Source: an uncultured Prevotella sp. (GTDB taxonomy: Bacteria; Bacteroidota; Bacteroidia; Bacteroidales; Bacteroidaceae). From it: DNA of 64,000 nucleotides. Numbering within the stretch: position 1 is the stretch's first letter; each line of letters starts with the position of its first letter. The notes beneath the pieces were generated by a model, which was not told the origin of the DNA, did no database searches, and saw nothing but the letters and a program-made list of their open reading frames with translations. Of the stretch, positions 52,011 to 59,120 are shown in pieces. The position numbers were made by a program, and so were the translations under genes. The DNA lies in contig CAKQCV010000001.1 in assembly GCA_934217675.1 (NCBI GenBank), positions 124,001 to 188,000 of the forward strand, in the 5' to 3' direction.

Positions 52011-53579
52011 ATGAGCAAGTATTATGTATTAATGAACAAAGATTCGGAACAAGCTTATTTCAAAGTTCGTGATTCCGACCCGTTCGCTGACTTTGGAAAT
52101 GACTTTGTGTTATCAGATGTTGTAGGCAATCTTCCTTTAGGTTTTACAAATATCAATTCTTGGATTGAGAACCGTAAAGGTTCAAAGCACAGTCAATATA
52201 TAAAAGATATTATGACTCAAATTGGTTGTGAAACAACAGAAGATTATCTGCGATTAACACACACTGCTTCTATAAACGATACTTTTTGGGTAAAAGCAGA
52301 AAATGAAGATGTCACTTGGAATGACATTTCATTATATAAAAACGAATTTTCAGAAGTAGTATCTAAACTTGCCTTTGAGGGTGTAGGACTTTATAACGTT
52401 AATTTTCCCTCAACCTCGCCTGAATTTACTTGTGAAGGCTCTTATAGAAAGTGCTTTCGGAGAAACAGTGATTTAGGTCAGTATAACTCGGATATATATA
52501 TTTACAAAAGAGGCGGCAAGCACAACAATAATTTTGAAGTGTATAGCGAAATCCTTTCATCTGAAATAGCTCAGATAATAAGCCCCTATAATTCTGTAAA
52601 TTACGATTTGGTTGAACTACACGGAAAGACCGCTTCAAAGTGTAATGTTTTTTCAAACGATAAATATGGTTATGCGTCTTATGCACAAATCCGTAACAAT
52701 GCAACTAAAAATCTGAAAGATATTGTAAGATATTTTTCATCTATAGGTTCAGAACAACAGATACGAGAATTGTTAGTTATAGACGCTCTTTGTTTTAACC
52801 CAGATAGACATTTAGGCAACTTTGGTGTTTTATTTGACAATGACACTCTTTCGGTCGTTTCAATTTCTCCAGTTTTTGATTTCAATTTGTCTCTTTTATA
52901 TTCGTGTAATACAAACGACTTGAAAAATCAAATAGGAGACTGTTTGTACAATTTTACTCCTGCTCTTTATAGTGATTTTACTCGAATGGGACAATTATGC
53001 GCAAACGGGAATGATAAAATACAAGATAGGTTAAAAGACCTCAAAGATTTTACATTTTCTTTTCGTGGCGATGATGTTTTTCCTGAAGAACGAATAAAAG
53101 TTCTCGAACGAAGCGTACAGCTACAAGCGACCGCAATTTTGTCATCAGAGCGATTATATACAAAAGATGTTTTTTTCTCGAAGGTAGCGTTTTTGAAAGA
53201 GCAACAAAAATCGAAGTCAGAAGAAGCTTTCAACAGGCTCAATGAATTTGACAAACATTTGTCATCTCTAAAATTGCCTGAAGACTTAAATCCGAGTATC
53301 ACAAATGGAACGGAATGTGTAGAATATTTGTTTGAAAATTATAAATGCGATTATGAATTTGTAGTTGATTTTCTTAATAATACGATGTTCTACAGAAAAA
53401 ATCAAAAGGTAATTCCTTCCGAAAAAGTAAAAGATACTTTTGATAAAGAGTTTCTTGAAAGTTGCGCTATAATAGAAAAATTAGCAAAACCATTCTTAAT
53501 CTTGAATCCACAAATTGAACAATCACATTGTACCAAATCAAGCTCTTCGAGCCGTGATAATCCTAAATTACGAGAATAA
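52011..53579 (+). CDS. HipA-like kinase-fold protein, 522 aa
   Basis: ATG 52011 follows AAAGAAAGGAGTTATTCTG. A HipA-type kinase core is visible: catalytic loop NPDRHLGNFG (263-272, Asp265 and Asn270) and metal-binding SPVFDFN (Asp290), preceded by an N-terminal part with LPLGFTNINSWIENR. HipA proteins phosphorylate tRNA synthetases or other targets and cause growth arrest, or act in phage response. No HipB-like repressor gene is next to it; instead a promoter with an attenuator precedes it, so control is probably by readthrough. The extra C-terminal 200 residues are helical. Stand-alone relatives are common in Clostridia. Confidence 0.78.
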   Translation: MSKYYVLMNKDSEQAYFKVRDSDPFADFGNDFVLSDVVGNLPLGFTNINSWIENRKGSKHSQYIKDIMTQIGCETTEDYLRLTHTASINDTFWVKAENEDVTWNDISLYKNEFSEVVSKLAFEGVGLYNVNFPSTSPEFTCEGSYRKCFRRNSDLGQYNSDIYIYKRGGKHNNNFEVYSEILSSEIAQIISPYNSVNYDLVELHGKTASKCNVFSNDKYGYASYAQIRNNATKNLKDIVRYFSSIGSEQQIRELLVIDALCFNPDRHLGNFGVLFDNDTLSVVSISPVFDFNLSLLYSCNTNDLKNQIGDCLYNFTPALYSDFTRMGQLCANGNDKIQDRLKDLKDFTFSFRGDDVFPEERIKVLERSVQLQATAILSSERLYTKDVFFSKVAFLKEQQKSKSEEAFNRLNEFDKHLSSLKLPEDLNPSITNGTECVEYLFENYKCDYEFVVDFLNNTMFYRKNQKVIPSEKVKDTFDKEFLESCAIIEKLAKPFLILNPQIEQSHCTKSSSSSRDNPKLRE

Positions 53580-53587
53580 GCAAACAA

Positions 53588-53617
53588 GAGGTAGCAGTAT
53601 TAAACTGCTACCTCTTT
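53588..53617 (+). terminator. Terminator (bidirectional) after HipA-like gene
   Basis: GAGGTAGCAG, seven-base loop, CTGCTACCTC, TTT. It may also end the convergent toxin transcript. Confidence 0.82.
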
Positions 53618-53708
53618 CCGTTATTGTTTTCTATATAAAATACGGACATTTCTCTATATCTTTTACTTATGTATTATAAACAGGTGGTAGGAAGCAAATT
53701 GTTTGCTC

Positions 53709-53828
53709 TCAGTCTTTGTTCTTCTTGTCGTACCGCATTATAACAAAGACCAACCCCAAAAGTGAAACCAGTAACTGCAACAACTCAATTACATCGTTTA
53801 ATGTTATCATTGAACCTGTCATATACAT
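53709..53828 (-). CDS. Putative holin-like small membrane toxin, 39 aa
   Basis: ATG 53828 follows AAGGAAAAAGGT; a second ATG is at 53822. One hydrophobic helix (VIELLQLLVSLLGLVFVIM) and the charged end RYDKKNKD match the family annotated as putative holin-like toxins in Firmicutes, usually type I toxins with an antisense RNA. A promoter lies upstream on the minus strand at 53918-53890. A plus-strand antisense promoter is not clear, though TATTATAAAC at about 53675 is a candidate -10. Confidence 0.65.
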   Translation of the reverse strand: MYMTGSMITLNDVIELLQLLVSLLGLVFVIMRYDKKNKD

Positions 53829-53889
53829 ACCTTTTTCCTTTCTGTCAGTTAAGGCTGACAATCGGAGAGAAAAAAGTCCGTATGTTATC

Positions 53890-53918
53890 ATTATATACCG
53901 CTGATGCCAAAACGTCAA
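53890..53918 (-). promoter_or_regulatory. Promoter of holin-like toxin
   Basis: Minus strand TTGACG (53918-53913), 17 bases, TATAAT (53895-53890). Confidence 0.7.
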
Positions 53919-53927
53919 CGTAATATG

Positions 53928-53957
53928 AAAAAAAGTGCTGTTTTAACAGCACTTTTT
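53928..53957 (+). terminator. Bidirectional terminator
   Basis: AAAAAGTGCTGTT and AACAGCACTTTTT, nearly perfect, between the toxin promoter and the next family promoter. The transcript it ends was not identified. The stretch 53960-54100 shows nothing else. Confidence 0.75.
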
Positions 53958-54101
53958 CGTGGAACATATAGAGAGGCAAAAGGGAAGAGGGTTTATCCTT
54001 ATGCCTCTTTAATTATAAGCCATTTGATTTTGCTATGTCAACAGTTTATCGTAATGAATTTGAAAAAAGCGAAGATTTTTTCCGTTTTTATTCATTTTGT
54101 A

Positions 54102-54130
54102 TTGACATTTGCATTACAATATGCTATAAT
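54102..54130 (+). promoter_or_regulatory. Family promoter, copy 4
   Basis: TTGACA 54102-54107, TATAAT 54125-54130, spacer with GCAT-TACAAT-ATGC; identical to copy 2. Confidence 0.82.
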
Positions 54131-54172
54131 ATAGGCAATGAACAGAAGCAACTTTATGAGAAAGGAAAATGA

Positions 54173-54433
54173 ATGCACAGAAAGAATTGGCGTTATCGTT
54201 CCCTGTCTTTTGTTCGTGAAAAGCAGGTAAATGATTGCAAGGCTCATTATGAAAAGTGCGAATATTACAATATAAAGTCTTCTCGTAATATCAGAAGGTG
54301 TAACCATCAAATAATAGGGATATGGTGCGTACCTGTGCAAATAACAGAGAACAACTGGAAGCAAGCGAAGGTTAAGCATCAATATATGTGGCACAAGAAA
54401 ACTCATAAAGATTCTTTTGCCGAAGTTGCATAG
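54173..54433 (+). CDS. Small basic protein, 86 aa
   Basis: ATG 54173 follows GAGAAAGGAAAATGA. It is rich in Arg, Lys, His and Trp, with cysteines C21/C28 (DCKAHYEKCEYY) and C42, suggesting nucleic-acid or metal binding. No family was recognised. It is driven by a family promoter and followed by the box before tRNA-Lys. Confidence 0.55.
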   Translation: MHRKNWRYRSLSFVREKQVNDCKAHYEKCEYYNIKSSRNIRRCNHQIIGIWCVPVQITENNWKQAKVKHQYMWHKKTHKDSFAEVA

Positions 54434-54464
54434 CAAACAAGCGTTTCCTTTATCTGTAATTTCT

Positions 54465-54497
54465 GATGTGGCTTTGTGAACCATACATTTTATAGAA
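54465..54497 (+). repeat. GTGGCTTAATG-type box, copy 17, before tRNA-Lys
   Basis: GATGTGGCTTTGTGAACC, ATACATTTTATAGAAC; it ends seven bases before the tRNA. As a tRNA needs no translation leader, this copy argues for a role in transcription or RNA processing. Confidence 0.62.
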
Positions 54498-54503
54498 CAA
54501 TAC

Positions 54504-54579
54504 GAAGCAATAGCTCAGTCGGTAGAGCATTCGCCTTTTAAGCGAAGGGTCGAGGGTTCAAGTCCCTCTTGTTTCACCA
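54504..54579 (+). tRNA. tRNA-Lys (anticodon TTT), CCA encoded
   Basis: Acceptor GAAGCAA pairs with TTGTTTC; D-arm TAGCTCAGTCGGTAGAGCA; anticodon stem TTCGC / GCGAA around loop CTTTTAA; T-arm GAGGG-TTCAAGT-CCCTC; discriminator A then CCA at 54577-54579. Confidence 0.93.
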
Positions 54580-54612
54580 AACGCAAGGTTTGCGGTCTTC
54601 CTTGCGTTTTGC
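54579..54612 (+). terminator. Terminator after tRNA-Lys
   Basis: AAACGCAAGG and CCTTGCGTTTT flank an 11-base loop. Confidence 0.75.
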
Positions 54613-54702
54613 ATTCACTTGTTAAGGGAAAATCAAGCGAAGTATGGGAATAGGGATACATAAGGGCGCTTTCACTCATGATACGGAAAAGACCGCATTT
54701 TT

Positions 54703-54788
54703 GCATTGATGGTGGAAAGGCAGACACGGCAGACTCAAAATCTGCTATTGGAAACAATGTGTGGGTTCAAGTCCCACTCGATGCACCA
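54703..54788 (+). tRNA. tRNA-Leu (anticodon CAA), CCA encoded
   Basis: Acceptor GCATTGA pairs with TCGATGC; anticodon stem GCAGA / TCTGC around CTCAAAA; long variable arm (TATTGGAAACAATG) typical of class II; T-arm GTGGG-TTCAAGT-CCCAC; CCA 54786-54788. It reads UUG codons. Confidence 0.92.
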
Positions 54789-54826
54789 TTGGGAATTAAG
54801 TAACTCTTAGGGAAAAGGGAACGAAA

Positions 54827-55558
54827 ATGAAAGACACTTATTTTGACTTGCTCTGCGATAAAATTGAAAAAGAATATAACGAGTATATCGCAGAACTGAA
54901 AAAAGGCAGTATTGAAGACTTACTTTATCGTTGTTATGAAAAAGTAATCAAAGATGAAATCGTAGACATTTTCTGCGAGGAAGAACTTACAGAAGATGAA
55001 GCTCATAAGCTGTATAATCAGCCTAATTCTCTTGATTATATTTTCAATGAATGGGTAGACAACGGCGTAGGAATAAGAGCAAGGCTCATTGATTGTATAC
55101 ACGATTGTACAGATGACATAGTTCTTTTTATAACGGACGACCATGCCAAAGCAAAAAGCGAAGGTAAAGAAACTGAATGGTTTGATAGCTTGCGTTACAA
55201 CGCACACTGTGCTGTTTTGCTTGAAAATGAAATAAGCCGTCATTATGATTACGAAACATCTCACATGGACGCTGAAGGCGTTATAAATGATATGCTTTAT
55301 GTATGCGATAAGGAACGACTGTCTTATCTTCTTGCTTCACAGGTGTATAAGCGAGATTATGACGGCAGATTTGACAATAGCACTAAAGAATGGGCTAATA
55401 AAGTCATGGAAGGTGTTCCCGATTGGCTCAAAGATAAGTCGAGAAATTATATAAAAAACGCTCATTCTGGGCTTGTTAACATTGTGGTTAAGGAGTTCAT
55501 GAAAAGGGAACAGAGCCGTGAAGCAATCAGAAAAGACCTCTCTGATAGGTTTTTATAA
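54827..55558 (+). CDS. DUF3849-like protein, 243 aa (paralog 1)
   Basis: ATG 54827 follows AGGGAAAAGGGAACGAA, 38 bases after tRNA-Leu. The N-terminal two-thirds is acidic and helical. The C-terminal segment YVCDKERLSYLLASQVYKRD, then YDGRFDNSTKEWANKV, matches the core of DUF3849, a domain common on Clostridial conjugative elements. It is paralogous to the gene at 55745 along its length. Function is unknown; both genes lie directly downstream of a tRNA gene. Confidence 0.65.
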   Translation: MKDTYFDLLCDKIEKEYNEYIAELKKGSIEDLLYRCYEKVIKDEIVDIFCEEELTEDEAHKLYNQPNSLDYIFNEWVDNGVGIRARLIDCIHDCTDDIVLFITDDHAKAKSEGKETEWFDSLRYNAHCAVLLENEISRHYDYETSHMDAEGVINDMLYVCDKERLSYLLASQVYKRDYDGRFDNSTKEWANKVMEGVPDWLKDKSRNYIKNAHSGLVNIVVKEFMKREQSREAIRKDLSDRFL

Positions 55559-55616
55559 TAGACAATGAGAAGCCGAAAGGCGTTTCATAAATTTCCTCTC
55601 CTTTATTTTGTTCAAC

Positions 55617-55637
55617 GTGCGGGCTTTGCACCCGCAC
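55617..55637 (+). other. Hairpin upstream of tRNA-Gln
   Basis: GTGCGGG, CTTTGCA, CCCGCAC: a GC-rich 7-base stem with no T-run, seven bases before tRNA-Gln; perhaps a weak terminator or a processing signal. Confidence 0.45.
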
Positions 55638-55644
55638 AACATCT

Positions 55645-55719
55645 TAGCATATAGGCAAGCGGTTAAGCCACCAGACTTTGACTCTGTGACCGTTGGTTCG
55701 AATCCAACTATGCTAACCA
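55645..55719 (+). tRNA. tRNA-Gln (anticodon TTG), CCA encoded
   Basis: Acceptor TAGCATA pairs with TATGCTA, discriminator A716, CCA 55717-55719; anticodon loop CTTTGAC with stem CAGA / TCTG; T-arm TTGG-TTCGAAT-CCAA. U1-A72 is usual for tRNA-Gln. Confidence 0.9.
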
Positions 55720-55744
55720 ATACTTTAGCAAAAGGAGTGAAAAA

Positions 55745-56458
55745 ATGTCTTATTATGAAAAACTCTGTGAAAAAGTGAGCAAAGAATACTCTGAATTTCT
55801 CGAAGAAATGGAATCCGTTGATTCAGATGCCGCAAAAGAAAGAGAAGAGGAACGCATAATTAAAGAGGATATGGTCGAGGAAATCAAAGGAATTATGATT
55901 TCTGAAGATTTGTCAAAAAGATTGTGTTCCTGTACTGATACATTGCAAACTCTTTTCTCTTACTGGTGCGACAAGGCAGACGATGAACCGTTTTTTGAAA
56001 CATCGGATTTCATATACAATTGTGCATTATCTATAATACCTTTCGTTAAGGACGATAGGCAGACAGCTATTGACAATGGTTTTGCAGACGAATGGAAAGA
56101 AAGTCTTTACAAAAACAATGAATGTGCGCTGAGGCTTTTCGACTTGCTCGATTACTGCAATATTCCTTGCGAAGAAATTATCGAGGAATTGTCGCTGTTG
56201 TATGACAAAGAACGTATTGAATACGTTCTTGCCGCTAACTGCTTTGATAAAGACAATGATGAACACTTTGATAAAAATGTTGTAAAATGGGGTAAGAAGA
56301 TTTTTGAAAACCTACCCGAATTTCTTAAAGTAACTTACCTTCACGACAACGGAAATCCCATTCGTATGAACGAACTTATAAACACTTATATAACGAAAGA
56401 ACTCGATATGAGCAGAGAAGAGCCAAAGAAAAAAGATACCTCTCTTTCCCTCACTTAA
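55745..56458 (+). CDS. DUF3849-like protein, 237 aa (paralog 2)
   Basis: ATG 55745 follows AAAAGGAGTGAAAAA, 25 bases after tRNA-Gln. It has the same layout as the gene at 54827: start YYEKLCEKVSKEYSEFLEE against YFDLLCDKIEKEYNEYIAE, and C-terminal LLYDKERIEYVLAANCFDKD with HFDKNVVKWGKKI. The glycine-arginine of DGRFD is replaced by DEHFD. Function unknown. Confidence 0.65.
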   Translation: MSYYEKLCEKVSKEYSEFLEEMESVDSDAAKEREEERIIKEDMVEEIKGIMISEDLSKRLCSCTDTLQTLFSYWCDKADDEPFFETSDFIYNCALSIIPFVKDDRQTAIDNGFADEWKESLYKNNECALRLFDLLDYCNIPCEEIIEELSLLYDKERIEYVLAANCFDKDNDEHFDKNVVKWGKKIFENLPEFLKVTYLHDNGNPIRMNELINTYITKELDMSREEPKKKDTSLSLT

Positions 56459-56485
56459 AGTTTGTTCCAAGAAAAGCAAAAATAT

Positions 56486-56704
56486 ATGACGTGCAGAAGA
56501 TGCGGAAGGTGCGTAATTTGTAAAAGAAGTAAGCGTAATGTTTACAATATAAAAAACGTTTACAATATGCACCAAGACAATAATTGTTTTGATGACGATA
56601 GTGACGATGATATGGCTGATATTGTCGGAGTAATAATTTTTACAAGTATTTTAGTCGCCTCATTGTCCTTCATAATTGGCTTAGCACTTCCCGTTATGTT
56701 TTAA
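56486..56704 (+). CDS. Small membrane protein with CxxCxxCxxC, 72 aa
   Basis: It starts at ATG 56486, with a weak upstream site (GAAAAGCAAA). The N-terminus MTCRRCGRCVICKR has four cysteines spaced CxxCxxCxxC, then basic and Asp-rich stretches and one C-terminal membrane helix (IVGVIIFTSILVASLSFII). It may be a metal-binding membrane peptide; weak ribosome site lowers confidence. Confidence 0.45.
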   Translation: MTCRRCGRCVICKRSKRNVYNIKNVYNMHQDNNCFDDDSDDDMADIVGVIIFTSILVASLSFIIGLALPVMF

Positions 56705-56722
56705 CCAAATACAGCAAGAAAT

Positions 56723-56828
56723 CCCCGCCTGTAGAGGTAGGGGAGTATGTAACAATTAATTACGCCTGTTAAACACAACCTATAGCTGATTTTGAAACAG
56801 TTATGTTGCGTAAAGCAGGTGTTTTTTT
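56723..56828 (+). terminator. Two hairpins, the second with T-run
   Basis: CCCCGCCT / AGGTAGGGG at 56723-56744, then a long imperfect stem ACGCCTGTT ... AGCAGGTGT ending in TTTTTTT at 56761-56828. Together they may form the 3' part of a small RNA; no promoter was seen directly upstream. Confidence 0.5.
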
Positions 56829-56872
56829 ATAAACTGAATAAAGCTTACGGTAATGCAAAAAATGTGTTTGTG

Positions 56873-56901
56873 TTGACATTTGCATTACATTATGCTATAA
56901 T
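56873..56901 (+). promoter_or_regulatory. Family promoter, copy 5
   Basis: TTGACA 56873-56878, TATAAT 56896-56901, spacer GCAT-TACATT-ATGC. Confidence 0.8.
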
Positions 56902-56966
56902 TAGGTTATTCAGACGAGTAAAAGTTAAGTTTTTTTAAAACAGATAATTCGAAAGGTGTGAGAAAA

Positions 56967-57254
56967 ATGAACAATATGCTTACGGTAAAACACAATGCTG
57001 AGGAACGAATGTTCACTATAAGTGACGTGAATGGCAATAAATCTCATCAATATTATAGAAGCATGGAATTTTATTGTCACCCCGATTTTATATCGGCTGA
57101 ATATTCAGAAGAATGTTGGGCTGAAGACCTCTCTAACGAATTGAAAAACGAATTTGTTGGAGTTAGTGATGCTTCCGTTAACAAGGTCATTGAAAAAATG
57201 AGACCTTATTTTTCGGAAACGTTAAAGGAAGATTGGCACAGATTAAGAGACTAA
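56967..57254 (+). CDS. Unknown protein, 95 aa
   Basis: ATG 56967 follows CGAAAGGTGTGAGAAA. Small soluble alpha/beta protein; the first half may be beta (LTVKHNAEERMFTISDV), the second helical. Not recognised. It is transcribed from a family promoter and probably together with the RHH gene at 57287. Confidence 0.58.
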   Translation: MNNMLTVKHNAEERMFTISDVNGNKSHQYYRSMEFYCHPDFISAEYSEECWAEDLSNELKNEFVGVSDASVNKVIEKMRPYFSETLKEDWHRLRD

Positions 57255-57286
57255 AAGTTTTTTGATACAGAAAGGAATATAATTCT

Positions 57287-57604
57287 ATGGCAAGACCTTT
57301 GATAGACGAAAATCGCAGAAGCAAAGCGTTTAACGTCAGAGTAACAGAGACATACTACAACGAAATAAAAGACCGAGCGCAAGACATCGGCTTATCAATT
57401 ACAGATTATATAATCTATGCTTGTGAAGCTATGGAAGGCACTGAAAAGATGTTGAAGCAACAGATGCAACTGGAACACGACATCAACGAAATTGTAGATA
57501 GAGAGAAGAGTATTATGCAGGCGTTAAATGGACTTGCTCTGAGCAATCAAAAACTTGAAGAAAAACTCAACAAAATAACAGAAATGTTAGACAAAAAAGA
57601 ATAA
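57287..57604 (+). CDS. Ribbon-helix-helix protein with coiled coil, 105 aa
   Basis: ATG 57287 follows CAGAAAGGAATATAATTCT. Residues 8-50 (RRSKAFNVRVTETYYNEIKD, then GLSITDYIIYAC) are an RHH domain; residues 55-105 form a coiled coil (KLEEKLNKITEMLDKK). The layout recalls small plasmid accessory proteins such as MobC-like or CopG-like regulators. It is a second candidate, besides the protein at 39109, for binding the family promoters, one of which (56873) precedes its own operon. Confidence 0.7.
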   Translation: MARPLIDENRRSKAFNVRVTETYYNEIKDRAQDIGLSITDYIIYACEAMEGTEKMLKQQMQLEHDINEIVDREKSIMQALNGLALSNQKLEEKLNKITEMLDKKE

Positions 57605-57606
57605 CA

Positions 57607-57644
57607 AAAAGCGGTGGATTTCGCATAACCACCGCTTTTTTTGT
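57607..57644 (+). terminator. Terminator after RHH gene
   Basis: AAAGCGGTGG and CCACCGCTTTTTTT around an 11-base loop. Confidence 0.88.
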
Positions 57645-57698
57645 CGATTTTTGCAAGCAATTTATATATTTTCTGCTCAAAAAAAATATTTTTTTTAC

Positions 57699-57728
57699 TT
57701 GACAAATGTTATTACAGTGTGATATACT
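57699..57728 (+). promoter_or_regulatory. Promoter of ncRNA 1
   Basis: TTGACA 57699-57704, 18 bases, TATACT 57723-57728. Confidence 0.65.
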
Positions 57729-57734
57729 AAACGT

Positions 57735-57950
57735 GCAACAACAGATACCCCTATGTGCTGTTGTTTGCTACGAGTGAGTCGTTATCATTTTGATTTCCTC
57801 ATTCGTTCTCTATTTCTCATCAGTAGTCGTATTTTAAGGCTATTGGTGTGAGTTACGTTTGTGCTTTTTCCCAAGCACACCCGCTATGTAATTTCCCTAT
57901 AACATAGCGGGATTTTAAAGGTCAGACGGAGATGTTGTCTCCGTCTTTTT
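57735..57950 (+). ncRNA. Candidate structured RNA 1, about 216 nt
   Basis: A promoter, no ORF with a ribosome site, and a strong intrinsic terminator (AGACGGAGA / TCTCCGTCT plus Ts, 57924-57950) define a transcript. Internal stems: AACAACAG / CTGTTGTT near its 5' end and CCCGCTATGT / ACATAGCGGG before the terminator. No known class was recognised; a replication-control or regulatory RNA is plausible given the neighbouring iteron-like repeats. Confidence 0.58.
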
Positions 57951-57967
57951 GTTTTTGTGTGCTTGCG

Positions 57968-57996
57968 TTGACGAGTTGTATTCGATATGGTATAAT
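57968..57996 (+). promoter_or_regulatory. Promoter of ncRNA 2
   Basis: TTGACG 57968-57973, 17 bases, TATAAT 57991-57996. Confidence 0.68.
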
Positions 57997-58002
57997 AAAT
58001 AA

Positions 58003-58194
58003 AACTTTCTCTCATCGAGCGGAAACTGCTACATGAGAAATGATAACAGCTCCTGAATCCTCAAAATGACCGTGAACCATAATTATTTGAAAATTACCAC
58101 TTCTAATTTCGTAAAACTTTAATTTTACGAAATTACGCATATTAAAATACTCTACCCCAAATGGCATTAAATCTTGCCTTTTGGGGCTTTTTTT
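58003..58194 (+). ncRNA. Candidate structured RNA 2, about 190 nt
   Basis: It begins after the promoter at 57968 and ends at CCCCAAA ... TTTTGGGG plus T-run (58155-58194). It contains a perfect 13-base stem TAATTTCGTAAAA / TTTTACGAAATTA (58104-58135) and a CTCAT / ATGAG pair. No ORF was found. It is unrelated in sequence to RNA 1. Confidence 0.55.
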
Positions 58195-58231
58195 GTGTTA
58201 TTTTTCTTATTTCAATATAATTTCTTATTTC

Positions 58232-58632
58232 GGAATAAAAATTTTATTCCCTATTGGTAATTGTTTTTTGTAAATTCTTTGTTCTTCGCTTTTAAATATA
58301 TAGTTTTACGCATCGGAAACGGTCTTCAGTCCTCGAATTATTGCATTTTTACGTTTTAGTGTTTACACTAAAACACTAAAACCACTTTTTCGGTATTTGT
58401 GGAATAAAAATTTTATTTCACATTGGTAATTGTTATTTTCATTTCGTTTGTTCTATAACAGAGAACGAATGTTTTTACAAGCATATTGACCTAATCGTAA
58501 TAGAAAAATAACAATATGGTCTTAATTTTATCACGATATTTCTACAAAACAATAGTTTTGACCTGCTTTTCTTCTTTCCTGCTTTTCTCTTCCCTTTTTC
58601 GAATAAAAATTTTATTCCGCAATAGGAATTGA
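58232..58632 (+). repeat. Three iteron-like repeats in an AT-rich gap
   Basis: GGAATAAAAATTTTATTCC (itself nearly palindromic) followed by TATTGGTAATTG occurs at 58232-58265 and, with changes, at 58401-58434 and 58601-58632, about 170-200 bases apart. Between them lies TTTTAGTG-TTTA-CACTAAAA (58354-58373). No gene is found from 58195 to 58680. Candidate origin or centromere region. Confidence 0.5.
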
Positions 58633-58686
58633 TAAATTATGAATAGTTGTTCTCTCAATAATCACCACTATATCTTGTGTTTTGTA

Positions 58687-58715
58687 TTGACATTTGCATT
58701 ACATTATGTTATAAT
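58687..58715 (+). promoter_or_regulatory. Family promoter, copy 6
   Basis: TTGACA 58687-58692, TATAAT 58710-58715, spacer GCAT-TACATT-ATGT. Confidence 0.8.
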
Positions 58716-58742
58716 ATTGGCATAGAGAGAAAGGATTCTGTT

Positions 58743-59108
58743 ATGCGAAATGTCAACTACTGCAATCTAACCGAAGAACAGAAAACCCTTGCTCGAAAGT
58801 TGCGTCCTTCAGACTATGTTAACAGAATATATGAAGTTGCAGAAAGCGGCAATATAATCGCAACAAGGAAAAAGAAATATTATTTCCTTGCTATACGAGT
58901 GAACAAAAGCGAAATCTTACTTATTGCGTTCGATGACATTTCGATTGCGCAGAAGTATTACAATGCCGCACTTCAGAAATTCAAACGGATACAACTCTTA
59001 TCTCGTTCACAGGCAACTCGCTATTATGGCAAAGGAAAAGTGTATTCGTCTATACAAGAGTTTGAAACGGCAACGAAACTATCCATATTGGGAAATAAAA
59101 AATTGTAA
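58743..59108 (+). CDS. Unknown protein, 121 aa
   Basis: ATG 58743 follows GAGAGAAAGGATTCTGTT; the longer frame from 58677 begins inside the promoter. Basic alpha/beta protein with a beta-rich centre (NIIATRKKKYYFLAIRVNKS). Not recognised. The next gene follows after 12 bases. Confidence 0.6.
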   Translation: MRNVNYCNLTEEQKTLARKLRPSDYVNRIYEVAESGNIIATRKKKYYFLAIRVNKSEILLIAFDDISIAQKYYNAALQKFKRIQLLSRSQATRYYGKGKVYSSIQEFETATKLSILGNKKL

Positions 59109-59120
59109 GGGGTACAGAGA

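Noticed and set aside
53904..54134. Plus-strand frame of 76 residues
   Set aside because: It spans a bidirectional terminator and a promoter, so it is not a gene.
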